A program made the translations under genes and the position numbers. From Siphonodentalium dalli (Eukaryota > Mollusca > Scaphopoda > Gadilida > Siphonodentaliidae): a stretch of 64,000 nucleotides of DNA. Within the stretch, counting starts at the first letter, position 1. Every line of letters begins with the position of its first letter. The notes beneath the pieces were generated by a model. The model saw nothing but the letters and a program-made list of their open reading frames with translations, was not told where the DNA came from and searched no databases. The DNA lies in NCBI GenBank assembly GCA_032622095.1, contig CP136067.1:62814893-62878892 (forward strand), given 5' to 3'. Below are positions 11,677 to 24,268 of the stretch, piece by piece.

Positions 11677-12149
11677 GTAAACAACAGTGTCTCGCTGCAC
11701 AATATCAACCTAATTCAGTTTAATTGTGATAATCCTTCTCACTGTATGAATTAAGATGCGAAATAGAGATGACACAATATGACAATAATTCAACTGTTTC
11801 GATCTTATTATATGGTATCCAGGTTTCCTCACATTCGACTGCTATCTATTGGCTGAACGCTCACGTCCTGTTATGAGGTTGTTCTGTTGTCGAGCTGATC
11901 TCACATTTGAATACACATACCCTGCAGCCCACATTTATTGGAGAAATGTTAGAAATAAAACTAATCTCATCTTCATCCCTTCAATGTGTAACTATTATGA
12001 CCGCGTTAATTGCGTTCGATGTTTAGGTATGAAAAATGGCTGGGCGATGCACACTTGAAGATTTTATGACGGAAACACAATTTGTGATCCGCATTTAGAA
12101 GCTTTCTGGTTTGGTGAATGAAAAACCTGCAGTAATAAGCCGTAGTTTT

Positions 12150-12294
12150 TTATAAGAATTTGAAGGATTAGTTGTTTTAACGGAATTCTGAGGCGGCGCA
12201 TTAATGTAACCATTATATTTTATATTATAATTTATATTTATGGCTAATATTATGATATTGGGGGGCGTTACCATTTCTGACTATGGTTTTCTTG
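12150..12294 (+). repeat. Dispersed repeat R1, copy 1
   Basis: The stretch from aatttgaaggattagttg to gactatggttttcttg is clearly related to 45186-45335 (same order of blocks: tgttttaacggaatt, atattttatatt, gcgttaccatttctga, ggttttcttg). It is also related to a minus-strand copy split by a Helitron (38978-39052 plus about 41797-41880). No coding capacity or terminal repeat was recognised, so its class is unknown. Confidence 0.7.
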
Positions 12295-12339
12295 TTTTTG
12301 TATTAGCCGGGGTGTGTTTGTATTAGCCGGGTGGTGTTT

Positions 12340-12800
12340 CACAACAAGCGGAACACGGTCGCGTTTTGTGTGCTCACTTTGTTTCAGCAAGTTACTGTCG
12401 ATCGCGTGGAAGTGGTTTGTTCATCTCATTGTCGATGTTACGCCAATCACATCCAAGTTTTGCAAATGCAGACTTGAGTTCTGTCAGTTGTTGTGTCCGT
12501 ATGTCAGGATGAGAATTGATACGATGATAACGCAAAGTTGGAATGTTGGATACTGCGTGAATGAACATAGTTGTGATCGGTCAGTTGGCTTCCCATGTGT
12601 AAACGTGGTGTACCCAATTTTTTCCATCGCACTTTAACATCCAGGGAATTTATAACTTTCGTCGAATGTTCCATTCTGAATGTTAGGAGTGGATTGTCTG
12701 CATTGATTTCCGTGTAGAAATTGTGTAGTGGTGGCAGACCATGAAAATATCGTCGACGTACCGGAGGTACACCTTTGGTTTCATCGCTGTGTTGTTAAGA
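12340..12800 (-). mobile_element. Penelope-like element remnant (reverse transcriptase)
   Basis: On the minus strand the block KVYLRYVDDIF encodes an RT catalytic YVDD motif (bases 12749-12760). After it, in shifted frames, come blocks resembling the conserved Penelope order: NPLLTFRMEHS, then NSLDVKVRW (the LPFLDV region), then TDHNYVHSRS and ELKSAFAKLG. Several frame changes and stops show it is dead. Which retroelement class it belongs to rests on this motif order, read by eye. The plus-strand open frame at 12314-12637 is its shadow. Confidence 0.6.
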
Positions 12801-14709
12801 AATCTCCCCTCTAAATATGTAAAAAACTATGGCCAAATTAAATCATCGTTTTCTGATCGGTTCACAATTAATGACTAAAACTTCAAAACTAACAGACACA
12901 GGTAAAATACACAATAATTTTACTAATTTTGATGAACTAGAAATATTTTTATATATATCATTTAGTAAAAATTTATTAATCTTTATGTGAAAGAGTGATT
13001 TGGGGGGGGGGGGGTAACCCGGGATTGTTCTTCTTAATGTCATTATTTTTTTGTTTTATATCAATATCTTTTTTTTAAATCATTAAATATTAATCATCCT
13101 TGCGAAAATATCTAAGTGACATCTGGAAACTAATAACTTAATATTGTTACGACATTATCAAATTACAGTCTGTCATGAAAGCATGCATATTATTTTGAAT
13201 GTATCGGCATTGACGACAAATAGCCACAAAATATCTGTCGTGATTCACATTTGGCTGATTAATCTATTGTCTTACATATGGTGCTCATAAACCTTGACCG
13301 TCATAAATACAATGTCATCATAAACATGCATTGTGCAGGAGCCCCGTGAGACAATGGGGGATTAGCGGATTAAATGTCAAATGCTGTTTCGTGCAGAGTG
13401 ACGGGTTTCCCTTTGTACTGTCCGCGATCGGGTTTCCCTTTGTACAGTCGGCGATTTATTCCCACTTACGATGTTTCGGACTACATGTAGATCGTTCACA
13501 TCATAGAATTGAAAACTCACTTGCCAAAATTTCATGCTTTCAGTCTCCATTTGGGGTCAAAAAAAGTTTAGCCAAAAGTTTAGCCAAATGAAATTTTTAT
13601 TAGCCAAATTAGAAAAATATTAGCCATTGGCTAATTTGGCTACCGACAGCGCGAACACTGCATGTACATGTAGATATTTGCGAACTGTGGGGCCATATAT
13701 ATAAATGGTATGACAACAGTACTGTCTATATCAGCAAATGATTATGAGATCGAAGAGGCATTTTTATACATTTGGTCAGACACCCAAAAAGAGTCAGAAT
13801 ATATAACCCATGATGAAGAGCGTTTATTGTTTCGTTGTGAATAAATGGTGGATAATAAAGAGCGTTGCATGTTTATTTTCATGGTAATAACTATTGAATA
13901 TTCTTGTGGTGGTCACCTGGATGCAAATGTACAAAGAATGACTGATTGCAAAACGTAGCATATCATTTCTGATGTGACGTAGAGATTAATTGTATTTGGA
14001 TGAGTCCATACCTGTAAGTTCTTGGCATCACAATGTGATTAGTGTTTATAATCTCACTGAGTGAATTGTGAGAATATCAATAATTCACCAAGCAGTTGCT
14101 TTACAAAACCTCCTGAAACTATTGTAAGCATGCTATTTACCAAAAACCTGGGACAACCCGACCCGAAAAATCGGGACGACCCGGCCGAAAATACCTCGGG
14201 TCTGGTTGTCCCTGGGTCGGATGGTCACACTTTCCAAGACTAACGATAGAACAACGTAATTGTATATTTCGCGGGGAGACTTAGTCCCATCGGGATGTAC
14301 CTTCTTGTACATGTACTCCAAACATTTAAACTTACATGCGCTTGATAAAGTAAGTGTTCTCTACAGAAAGGCGTCTACACCCGCATGCCTATGGTATGTA
14401 TTAACGTATGTGCAGAAACAAACGGATACATTTGTGAAATCCAAACAGAAAACCAAAATGTAAGATACCATGCACCATCTCGTTACTATGTGCGTTGGTG
14501 GTTTGAGTCCATGATGATTCCAACACGACATCAAATGTTATGGTTCTTGTCTTGCAGGCGCTAACAAAATATGAGATACTTCCAAAGTGTTGATAGTCTC
14601 AAATTCAACTTTAGCCGCACTATTTGAAAGGGTAGAAAAAACACATCTTCCGGTCAACACCAAGCATGTATGGTTCATGTTTTCATTGTGTGTGCCTTTT
14701 TCATTCCAG
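12801..14709 (+). other. Intron remainder before module 14
   Basis: No coding exon was recognised. It contains a G-run near 12992-13003 and an approximately 30-bp direct repeat (gggtttccctttgta) at 13400-13460. Clustered tagccaaa motifs lie at 13560-13640, and a GC-rich imperfect hairpin at 14145-14220. It ends ttcattccag. Confidence 0.55.
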
Positions 14710-14808
14710 GACAATGTCAATATGACAACCAGTGTAGTAATTCATGTCCCGGAAGCAGTCAGAAATATTGTGACCTAACCTCAGGTTACGGTGTCTGCTC
14801 GTGTAGAG
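14710..14808 (+). CDS. EB-like six-cysteine module exon 14
   Basis: A phase 1-1 exon encoding GQCQYDNQCSNSC, then PGSSQKYCDLTSGYGVCSCRG. Spacing is x5, x3, x7, x8, x1. It combines the a-type middle (PGxSQxYC) with the b-type long loop (DLxSGxGxC). It therefore looks like a close relative of the ancestor of modules a and b. The acceptor is tttttcattccag and the donor is gtgggt. Confidence 0.86.
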
Positions 14809-17579
14809 GTGGGTATCGTTGTCCCAGCAGAAATTATATCAAATTTCCCAATGCTATCAATACTCACAGTGTACTAAAATCGAATATCAGAATATGGAAT
14901 ACACAGAATAATACATATCAGAACCGACTGTGTTTATGTTACCACCTTCTATCTGCATTATGGTTATGCATGTAAACAACTTAGTCATGATGAAAACCTC
15001 TAATTAGGAAAAAGATATCCGGACCCGTTATCAGTTGGCATGACTTGTAATCCACCCATTACCTGCACACGGTGAAATTACTAAGCATTCGTTATGCGAT
15101 ATGAGTATTGGTAATAGTCAGGTGCAGCCAAACGTAACCGTAACTTGTAACGTGTGTTACTATGATGTTGCTATGGATATGCACTGACGCGAGAAGTCAT
15201 GTGATTGTTTTGTTTGTGTTGTTTTAGCATGCCGCTAAACGAATTTCACATTAGTCGTCATCAGATGAGCGATTTTCATGTTCACTCAGTGAAATAGTAG
15301 TAAACTGTTATTCGTATTGAGCGATCGTATTGATTCAGCACCAAAGGTTCCAAAACCCTCGTTCCCAAATTGACAAATCATTAAAAAACCTACAAAAAGA
15401 GAGGACAAACCATTAAAACACCAAAAGAAAAGAGGAATAGACTATAAGCGGCAAATGATTGAAGTAAGGGATTATTGCCACCTCGTGCAGGTACCCCCGG
15501 AAACAATAGCCGTCGGCAAAGTGAGATGCTCCCCAGTGAGACCACTGATATTTTTAATTGGATTCAATCAAGAGCCTGACGTAGGCGCTTTTTTTTTAAT
15601 TTTGACCTAACTTTGCACCACCACACTCCTCCTTTTTAATTTTTTCTCAGAGACCCAACACCCTTTTTCGAACAGTTGAGACATACACGATAACATAATC
15701 CTTCAATGTATCACATATGTTTTTTGATACACTGCAATGCTTTGTTACACAGTTGGTGACACCTTTGGAAGTCAACTGTCTCCTACATATGTGTTGACAT
15801 GTACACAACCTTTGCTATCAGTTTGAGTACCGTTGCGGTCTCATAAATAAACATTTTTCTTGACTGTTTCAATAAAAATTATAAAAAAAATATATATGTC
15901 AATTGGGTAATTTTTTTAAAAGTATATATTGAGTCAGTATATCAGTATATGTCGTATATTTTTCTATCTATGTTAATCATCGGAACGTGTCAAGGCTTAG
16001 CGACAAATATGTGATATTCGAGGCTTGTAGATTACAGGTCGCATACGGCAGTTACCTCACTTGATCCGATGTTCAGCATCCCACGAGTCAATACCATAAC
16101 CAATGTTAAATTAAAAAAACTGTGCTTGTCTTAGTGGCAGACAATTTATCATTTAATAATGTATACTATTAAAAACACAACTAAACCACAAAGTTTGGCA
16201 CAAAGGGCTTACCCGAAGGTATTTATTATAAAATTAGTTTATAGTACATGTATACTATTTTAATAATATGAACATTATGAATGACAGATGCCTTCACTGG
16301 TCACTGCTTATAACCTGATACAGTCAACGCACCCGCCTAGATATTGTGGTGATTTGTCATATTATCGAATCACTTTTTCACTTGATCCATGATTATATAA
16401 CGAAAGCATATTTATGGTGATGTTGCCTTACAGCTTTGCCATCAACACCAGTTCTTAGTTCACAAAATACATGTTTATTCTTCACAAATCAGTAATGCAT
16501 CGACGGCATCTTTGGTCCCTGTATTATTCTCCACGCGTAATTGACAAAGCTAAAATAACCAAGGGACATCTGGCGACATAAGCGTTTCTGTGGCATCACG
16601 TTCCCTGCATTGCATGCACCTATACATTGTATATATGCATATAGTACTATATCACTTGACACTATAGTAGTACAGTTCGAATTTTGTGAATCCAGTCGTA
16701 TTTTGACGTCTATACAAATATGTCATAATTTGCTCGGAAGTTTACCGTATGTGACAGGAATTGGGTCCGGGAACTCCTTAGTGGGACTACGGACACGAAC
16801 AAAATATTTGCTGCACAAATTTAACGGTATACAGAGTTAATTTCTCGTATTAGCAACAAATAATTAATCCATAAATCACATATTTTATCTGTTTGATTTT
16901 AGCTTAGAAAAGGCGTCAAAGTTAATTTTTCCAAGTGATTTTCCCCCACATTTCTTCTGCCATTGTTGCATAAGCCATACCAATAATTGTGGTGGCCCAT
17001 TTTTTATTATAAGACCTACCATCACTGTTTTATGTGATGACATGTTTACATTGCACAAGGACGGCAACGTATTGTAATACCGGAGAATGTCCGACCCTCT
17101 GTTTATAAACAACGCCACGTGCTCTCGCTGTTCTATAAATAGCATCATTTCGCTATGCTGAAAAGCGCTATTCAACATACTGGTCTGATTAGACCGTACT
17201 ATCGCTGGTTGATTTTGTGTAGAAACCACCGACCCACAGAAAGCAACTGACAAACTTTCTCAGATATACGAATCTGTTTATCTTTCATTTGCGCGGATCA
17301 CGAATCCGCGCTTATCGTGATTAGAAACACAACTTCGGCGCTAGACGGCTTGTTGGAATAATGCGCCATGGCCGGACGGCTTGTTTGAGTTATGCACCAT
17401 GCACCGTACCAATTTAGCCAGACGTTACAGGAGAGTGGATAGAGATATGTCGAATTTATCTGTGCAAACCCCTGGAACAGACATTTGTTTAGGAGCATAA
17501 AGAATCGTTTATTTTATAAGCCAATGCTATCGATTGTGATTTTGGAAATAATAATCATTATAATGTCATTTTATTTCAG
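14809..17579 (+). other. Intron
   Basis: A 2.8-kb AT-rich intron ending ttttatttcag. It holds a 9-bp-arm hairpin (gcgcggat...atccgcgc) near 17291-17311 and poly-T tracts near 15590. A 122-codon minus-strand open frame (16885-17253) has no recognisable domain, and I do not call it a gene. Confidence 0.55.
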
Positions 17580-17687
17580 GTCAAACTGGTCAATGTCAGT
17601 CTGATTTTCAGTGCACAAGCGTTTGCCCTATTGGCAGTCAGCGGTACTGTGATTTAACTACGATGTTCGGGATATGTTCGTGTAGAG
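17580..17687 (+). CDS. EB-like six-cysteine module exon 15
   Basis: A phase 1-1 exon encoding GQTGQCQSDFQC, then TSVCPIGSQRYC, then DLTTMFGICSCRG. Spacing is x5, x3, x7, x8, x1. It carries three extra N-terminal residues compared with the other modules. The acceptor is ttatttcag and the donor is gtacgt. This is the last EB-like module. Confidence 0.86.
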
Positions 17688-17842
17688 GTACGTGTCGGAC
17701 ATCTTCTGTAATTTTCGTCATTCGTTTGTGGCGACAGCCTGTTTTGAGATCGCAAATGCTCATGAGAAATTGAGGAGATGGCTTTCTGTAAGCCTCTAAC
17801 GTTTTTTTTTTGCAAATCCCCTTCCCCCCTTTCGCCATAATT

Positions 17843-17930
17843 ATACATGTATACGCTTAATTATATATATAAATTTATATATAAATATATATATAATTAT
17901 ATATATTAAGTATATATATAAATTTAGTCT
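17843..17930. repeat. AT-rich microsatellite
   Basis: Low-complexity (TA)n-like sequence with ataaatttatata variants. Confidence 0.8.
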
Positions 17931-18634
17931 AAACTTTAAACCAAGAGATTTTTTTCTAGAATCACCGCACCCGACTGTTTCTATATTAGTCCAGCACATT
18001 TGGGTTCACTAGGGAAAAAATAGGGGAAAGCTGACTTTTTCACGGAGTAATGAGACCATGTTTATGAACAGCGTGGCAAAAGTCCCCAACAATCCGAGTT
18101 TATCTTTTTGAGATATCTTGATTTTCGGAATGGTTAAAATTATTATGCATTTCCATCAGGCCATATGCGAATGCAGTTATGTGTAGACCAATTAATGTTA
18201 AATTCATACTACATTTAAACATATACAAAGAATGCTTAGTCGTGAACCATATAAGTAAAATGTCTGTCCCAAAATGGCTGCCAAAATGGACAAAATCGAA
18301 TGAAAATTACATTTTGTAAAAAATCGAACAACTGGTACCATAGAAGTGACAACAAGCTCGAAATATATGCGGAAGAATGATTGCAGAATATACGAGAAAC
18401 GTTTGATCAGAGATTTACGAATTCTCTCTAATATATCTCACGAGAGAGCAAGCGATGGCAAGGCCTCATACAACGGTTAAATCTGGACTTTTTGTGTGCA
18501 AAGAAACGGAACAATAACGCTATTTTCTCTGCGCTTTGTATCGTGATATATGTGTAAAATAAACTTTTAAATGAAATTTTAATGGCGATGAATTGATAAT
18601 GTGACCTTTTCTAGAAGCCGAAATATATAGATAG

Positions 18635-19005
18635 TTTAATGACATAAAACGTCCACACGAGACCGATGTCTATATAACAACGTCAGTGATTCAACATAAT
18701 ATATATACTATAGTAACTATTTACATAATTATATCAGTAGAATTTGACCTTTCTTTGAAAAATGTCCTGACTATGTTGCAGATTATGTTGCATGTATGAG
18801 GCTCGTTGTTTTGCATTATGTATTGGACTTTTTGGCCATCATTCAATCCAATAAATTTATCACTCGTCATTCCTATTTCATCAAAGAAGTGTTTACGCAT
18901 CTTATCATATGTGTTGCAGCGCATAATGAAGTGTTCTTCATTATCAACCTCCATGTTACATTTCCTACAAATTCTTTCATCAAGTGACACTTTTGGCAGT
19001 CTCAC
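18635..19005 (-). mobile_element. 5'-truncated LINE, same family as 36.9-39.0 kb
   Basis: The minus-strand frame at 18721-19005 encodes KVSLDERICRKCNMEV, then HFIMRC, then EIGMTSDKFIGLNDGQ, then NEPHTCNIICN. This is nearly the same as the C-terminus of the element at 37003-37368. The 3' untranslated tails also match (a block around ataaaacgtccacacgagac at about 18650 and 36905). Only the 3' end survives, as expected from incomplete reverse transcription. Confidence 0.85.
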
Positions 19006-20820
19006 GAAAATACACTGCTATAGAACAGTATGACATATATTGGTAGAATAATGGGTGAAATTTGTAGATGCTATTGTCTGTGTCTTAAAATATAGTTCTC
19101 AACGTTGACTCCGATCAAGTGATAAACACGAATATTTAGATTTTATCACAAGAATGCATGGTGATAAACTATGATCGCACAAAGGAGTACGATATACTAT
19201 CTTTAAAAAAACTAAAATTGTCCAACATTGCCTACATACAATGTGACAAAGAATGTATTTATACCTGGAAATACTATTTGGTTACACTCACCAAGTCCAC
19301 CGTGCGTGAAGGTGCTATGTATTCTGCAACCGCATTACCGTGTGTATCCCTTCTCCCTAATGTTACACATATCTGCTGGACACACACCCATTCATAGCAA
19401 CATCGAGTCAATGGCCAACGTTGAAATAACAGATTTAAACGCTGTTCACCTAATATTTTACACAAGTACATGTGTGCATTGGTAAGATATTATCCAACAA
19501 CAAGATATTGAAAACTAATATTGTACATTGTGTAGAAGATTATTCCAGTTGCAAATTGCCGACTGAAGTAATTTGAACACAATTGTCTACTAAGACACCG
19601 GTTTGGTAGCAGCACCGAAAATGTAAGTACTGTCTATTTGATCTGGTGAGATGGAGTACTAATCTATTGAAGATATGTGGGTTTCTTTGTATATGTTTTG
19701 TAACATACGTTTTGGTTTATTGTCACGGAGTGTTGAAAATTCCGGAAATGTAACTACCACACACTGTGTGGCGAAACATTACTCCATGTGTCGCATGCCC
19801 GAAATTATTATTTTTGGGCCCGACTGTAAACAGAAAACCCGAATTTTTAAAGACGCAAATCATTGGGTTTGACTTGCGTTGCAGTGACAGATAAATTCTC
19901 CAGATGGATCTGGTTTAATGATATGAACCCATTTAAAGATTTGTAACAACAGACTTGTACATTACCAATAGGTATTGCCCCTACTAGGTGGTTATGCAAC
20001 ACGTTGCTTTCGTCGTGGCATGGCTTGGTGTTGCGGCCATTTTGACAGCCATTTCATGGCCGGGCTTGTATTATTCTGACCGTGTCTCTATATTCGCTCT
20101 CGAACTCTCAGTGTCACATAAACTGGTATAACTGCGTAATTCATATGACTAGATTAGACAAATAGAAGAGCAAAATGTAACCAGGTCGTTGAGAACTAGT
20201 TTAGGGGTAGGGTTGTGTTTTTATAAGTTTTTACCACGTACGATAAGCGTAGTCGCTAACTATGCCTATTACGGCTAAGAAGTGATGTCTGTGTGGTTTT
20301 TAAAATAGAGTGCTCGCGTCTACGTTTTGAGAAGCCCGAGCATCGAATACGACAGTTTGCCTTTAAAAAATCGTCATTGTTTTGGCTCAGAATGTTACCT
20401 CATATCCATATCTGCGAAATTCATTCGAATTTCCCCATGGAATTGGTGTCTCTGGTTGGAGAATTGTGTATTGATCAATATCGAGTGCTCTTTATATATT
20501 TTTGGGCTGAAACATTATCACATCATCGAGTTATTTCCATGATTGTGAAAGAGAAAAAACAATTCTTATATGAAATAATGGTGTAACTCAGAAAGCTCAA
20601 CTCGGATTATAACTTTTCGTGACGCATCTAGGATGTTATGACCTAAATAATATTAAAAACCAGCTTTCCTCGATTTCTTTCCTGACTTACTCCCCCCCCC
20701 CCCTTTCACGTGTAATATGCTTGGACTATATATGCATGCACGTATATCCCAAAATTTATTATATATATGCCTTCACAATTTTCAAGGTATATGTATATTC
20801 AAGGTTTATGTCTGTTTCAG
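19006..20820 (+). other. Intron remainder before the linker exon
   Basis: No exon or element recognised. It ends gtttatgtctgtttcag. Confidence 0.5.
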
Positions 20821-20847
20821 GTGGATTCACAACGGCCGCTCCAACAA
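20821..20847 (+). CDS. Short Thr/Ala linker exon
   Basis: A 27-bp phase 1-1 exon encoding GGFTTAAPT. The acceptor (tctgtttcag) and donor (gtaagt) are both strong, and its phase fits between module 15 and the first chitin-binding exon. It would form a flexible, possibly O-glycosylated linker between the EB region and the chitin-binding region. Because it is so short, the call rests on splice signals and phase. Confidence 0.65.
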
Positions 20848-22116
20848 GTAAGTGCATATGTGTAGAAAAATGAAGATATAAAAATGAATGTTGAGGAAGC
20901 TAGTTGGCTGTAATACGATTTATCCAACTATATTATATCTCACGTGACTTTCTCGCATTCTGATTGCACACTGCTATACTGTTTTACGATAGCACCCCAG
21001 TAGGATTCCTACATGCCTACTATTTCTTCTATTTATAGTAACAAACTCGTTTCGCGAAATCAGGTTGCCGTCTGAATATACGGCCAATCTTTAAAATATA
21101 CCTTGTGCGATATTTGTTGCAATATCGGTATATCATTAGATTTGTTGGTGAATTGCAATGATTTTACAAATGCCCGATCATATCTAGTTGGCAAGCGCCA
21201 GTCCTAATTTTGTAATGCCAGTGGACGTTATTTATAATTTCCTTTTTCGTTTTAATCGAAGATAAGCTAGTTAACTTCTAAAATTTCGCCAAAATGTCTT
21301 TGCTAATGGCGTATTTATAGAAATGAATCACGAAGAGATGCGGTTAGAACTTAGATGTAACTAATAACATAGTTAAGCTCCCCTGTCATCGTCAAAAGAT
21401 TGCCGTAAATTGTAAAATCTGAGACCGATTTCCAAAATTGAAGGCAAATAAAAATGTGACAAAATCAGACTCAGAAATTGTATGAGAATTGGCACAAGTG
21501 TTCGATATAATATAATAAATAATGAATGTCTTGTCGTTGACTATGCCAAAAATAGTTGTCCTCGTGAAGAAATAGTCCACTCGCCTGCTGCTCGTGGACT
21601 ATTTCTCCTCTCGGACCAAGGGGCGGGGGGGGGGGTCGGAAAAAAGTGCCATGACAGTAGGCTGAAATTCCCCCCCCCGCCTCTTGGGTACCCACCACCC
21701 CCTTATTTGAAGGACATAAGAATCGTATAAACCTGCAGCACCCATTGCTATCCTGTTTGTTTTTGTTTATCAATTGATTCATGACTTGTAAACAAGTTTT
21801 TGAACATTTTACCATATTTCCAATGCTTGTCTGTAATCACTTTAAATACAACTGTATCGAAAATATAAAATACAAATTTAGGCAAAACATTTATGCTAAA
21901 TAGTAATGGACCCACACGATCTTATACCATCTGACAACATGGCGTTTAACAGATTGATCAGCATTCATATGGATTTGATGTGAAATTGTGTCCCGAAAAA
22001 AACAAACAATAAATTAAACTAAAAAAAATCTGGATGTGGCTTTAAATAGCATTCAATAATTTCTAGCATGATGGGATTTCCATGTTTTGCCTCTTATGCT
22101 GTCTGATCAGGTCTAA
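20848..22116 (+). other. Intron
   Basis: AT-rich sequence with G/C homopolymer runs near 21620-21700. No exon recognised. Confidence 0.5.
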
Positions 22117-22918
22117 GGGTGGATACACACATGCATGTAATCTATGTAATTATCGTATATTTGGCGTTTTAGATGGATCATACAGACAATGCAATATATG
22201 TCCACTGACAACCCAATCATTGCCGACGTGTTGACCGCACTTGGTTCTAGTTCCAATTAAGTCGGAATATAGATAAACCGCTATCTTAGACCGAGTCGCC
22301 AGGCCCCTTAAAATATTTGTTCGTGGGATAACCCATATGGTGGACGTTCTATTTAAATAATTACCCATCCTCTCTTGATATTCATAGCAGTGGTGGATCA
22401 GGATTTCCACCAACTTGGGGCTATATGTGATCTCGAGCTACCAGGCGGTGTGGCTAACTCTGAGCTATTCAACAACTAAAACATATTATAGTGTACCTTT
22501 TTTCCAAGTTTATTCCGACCGATGCATTCAACTAAGTCCCTTAGCGATTTGAAGCTTTCGCGACCCCACGCCAAACAAGCATCATGGTCGAAATTGTTCA
22601 ATATAAAGCCTGTATATTCCAGACGTGTCGCTTCTGTTGTTTGTGCATTAATAAAATGTCAGATATCACATAGACTTGGCTAATTTCCGCATCCGTAAGA
22701 GAAGACATGTTTTGGATTGGCCTTAAATGTCCTGATAGCAGACAGTTTTACATCGCTTATCACTACTCACTTGTCTGGCCTGTTAACAATGAACCTCTTG
22801 AGCGCAGGTGACTAATGTTGTCAATTATTGGTGTGGCTATGCAAAATACATGTATTTTTGGCTATGTAAAATACATGTATTTTACATACAGACATTACAT
22901 GCATGTGTGTATCCACCC
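22117..22918. mobile_element. Inverted-repeat DNA transposon E1 (TAA-type, Harbinger-like candidate)
   Basis: It starts GGGTGGATACACACATGCAT and ends with its reverse complement. The left flank is TAA and the right flank is TAT. It is about 800 bp, has no transposase, and is related throughout to the elements at 49478-51212 and 51216-51837. A 3-bp TAA target duplication is typical of PIF/Harbinger-class elements. The class is inference from the duplication alone. Confidence 0.75.
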
Positions 22919-24268
22919 TATGGCCTAATGAATAAACATTAATGATATACATGAATAGCTTTATTCATTTGTATTTACTTTAATCATGGGTGTCATAACT
23001 GTCCATTTTCATCTTGAACCAGTGGCGTTGGTACTTGACAATGTGATCTGACGCAAAAGACGAAATTGTGAGTGTTGGTTTGTAACCGAGATTTCTGAGA
23101 AGCATTATGCCTATATCCACACTAACTACCCCCCCCCCAAGCCATGACCTAAGTGTCATACATACCATAACAATGATGCTGAACACTTTGAGGCAATTAT
23201 ATTGCAGACATGTTGTAAGAGGAAAAAACTGTGACCACTTGGAAAAAAAGTTACCTTTTCGCGGCTGAACCACCCACCCACCCCGGCCTACTGTATGGAA
23301 AAAAGTGAATGAACCCCCCATTTTGGCATAGTCAACTCCAAGCCATTCATTATCTATATAATATAAACCAGTGGGGTGTGTATAGTTCGATCACGATACG
23401 AACAATTTGAACTGCTAGCATACTACATAACTCTACCCCCCCCCCCCAAGTTGGCAACAACACCAACTGATTGACTGTTCAACGTACCTCCAGGTGATGT
23501 TAACAGAAAACAGGTACCATTCGTTTACGGAGATCACATATTTTTCCACTTACCGATAAACAGTTAGTAACCTGTGAGGGTTGGTGTCCACCTCTATATA
23601 TAGCATACATTATGAATATTGTCAAATAGCTCAACTCGACAAATAGAGATATATTATGTTACCTGCATAATTACCCGGTCATCAATGGTGAGTGGAAATT
23701 CAATAAATTAATCATTTATTCTGTATGTAATCTGAAGATATTGATATCACATGTGTATGGATTTCATGTGTATAAATTGGAATAATTGCGATTTCCATAT
23801 CCCTGGTTTCTTTCAGCCTAAGGCATACACAGAGTCATAATGTCCTACTGGTATTAGTATTGAATTCATAAGTCGGCTAATCATCAAAGCTTGTATTTTC
23901 ATAAATTTCTATAAAACTTCAAGATATTGCTTTAATAAAAATATGCAATGCGAGAAATAGTATCAAAATAGCTCAGAAATTATCAAGGGAACGCATATAT
24001 ACTCAAATGTTATAAATAGGCTGACTTGACCCAACGACGAGCGTATACCTTGAGGAAGACAGTACTAGTTCGAGAGACATTATTCAGATTATTCAAAGAA
24101 ACATTCTCTGTGAATATCAAAAAACAAATTAATGGTATCATAGATTCATGATTCATACTCATATTTTTTGCCAAAAGAATGTGAGCTATATAATACACAA
24201 TCATGTACCGGTACATACATAGTTTCGGCGAGATACAATCATATCGGTTAGAATTTACTCTTCTTTAA
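22919..24268 (+). other. Intron
   Basis: Contains poly-C runs near 23130 and 23430. No exon recognised. Confidence 0.5.

Larger units (their letters stand above)
3836..11960 (+). repeat. Tandem array of six 1,425-bp units carrying EB-like exons
   Basis: Equivalent landmarks recur exactly every 1,425 bp (module-a exon at 4465, 5890, 7315, 8740, 10165, 11590). Homology starts at 3836 (acgaatattatcac, equivalent to 4848) and ends at 11960 (equivalent to 4835 in the unit), so the array is almost exactly six units. The total of 8,125 bp equals 6 x 1,425 minus 424 (a deletion in unit 1) plus 11 (an insertion in unit 1) minus 12. Each full unit contains one b exon followed by one a exon. Units differ by only a few scattered substitutions in introns and exons alike. 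Private differences show the copies are not one sequence duplicated by assembly alone. Confidence 0.95.

Noticed and set aside
12314-12637. A 107-codon plus-strand frame with several cysteines, considered as another EB-like exon
   Set aside because: The cysteine spacing does not fit, and there are no splice sites in phase. The minus strand carries Penelope-like RT motifs instead.
14140-14230. A GC-rich hairpin (gacccgaaaaatcgggac...) as a structured RNA
   Set aside because: Imperfect pairing with multiple alternative folds and no recognised RNA family. Probably low-complexity sequence.
16885-17253. A 122-codon minus-strand open frame
   Set aside because: No recognisable domain, no splice or promoter context, and it lies in an intron of the plus-strand gene.
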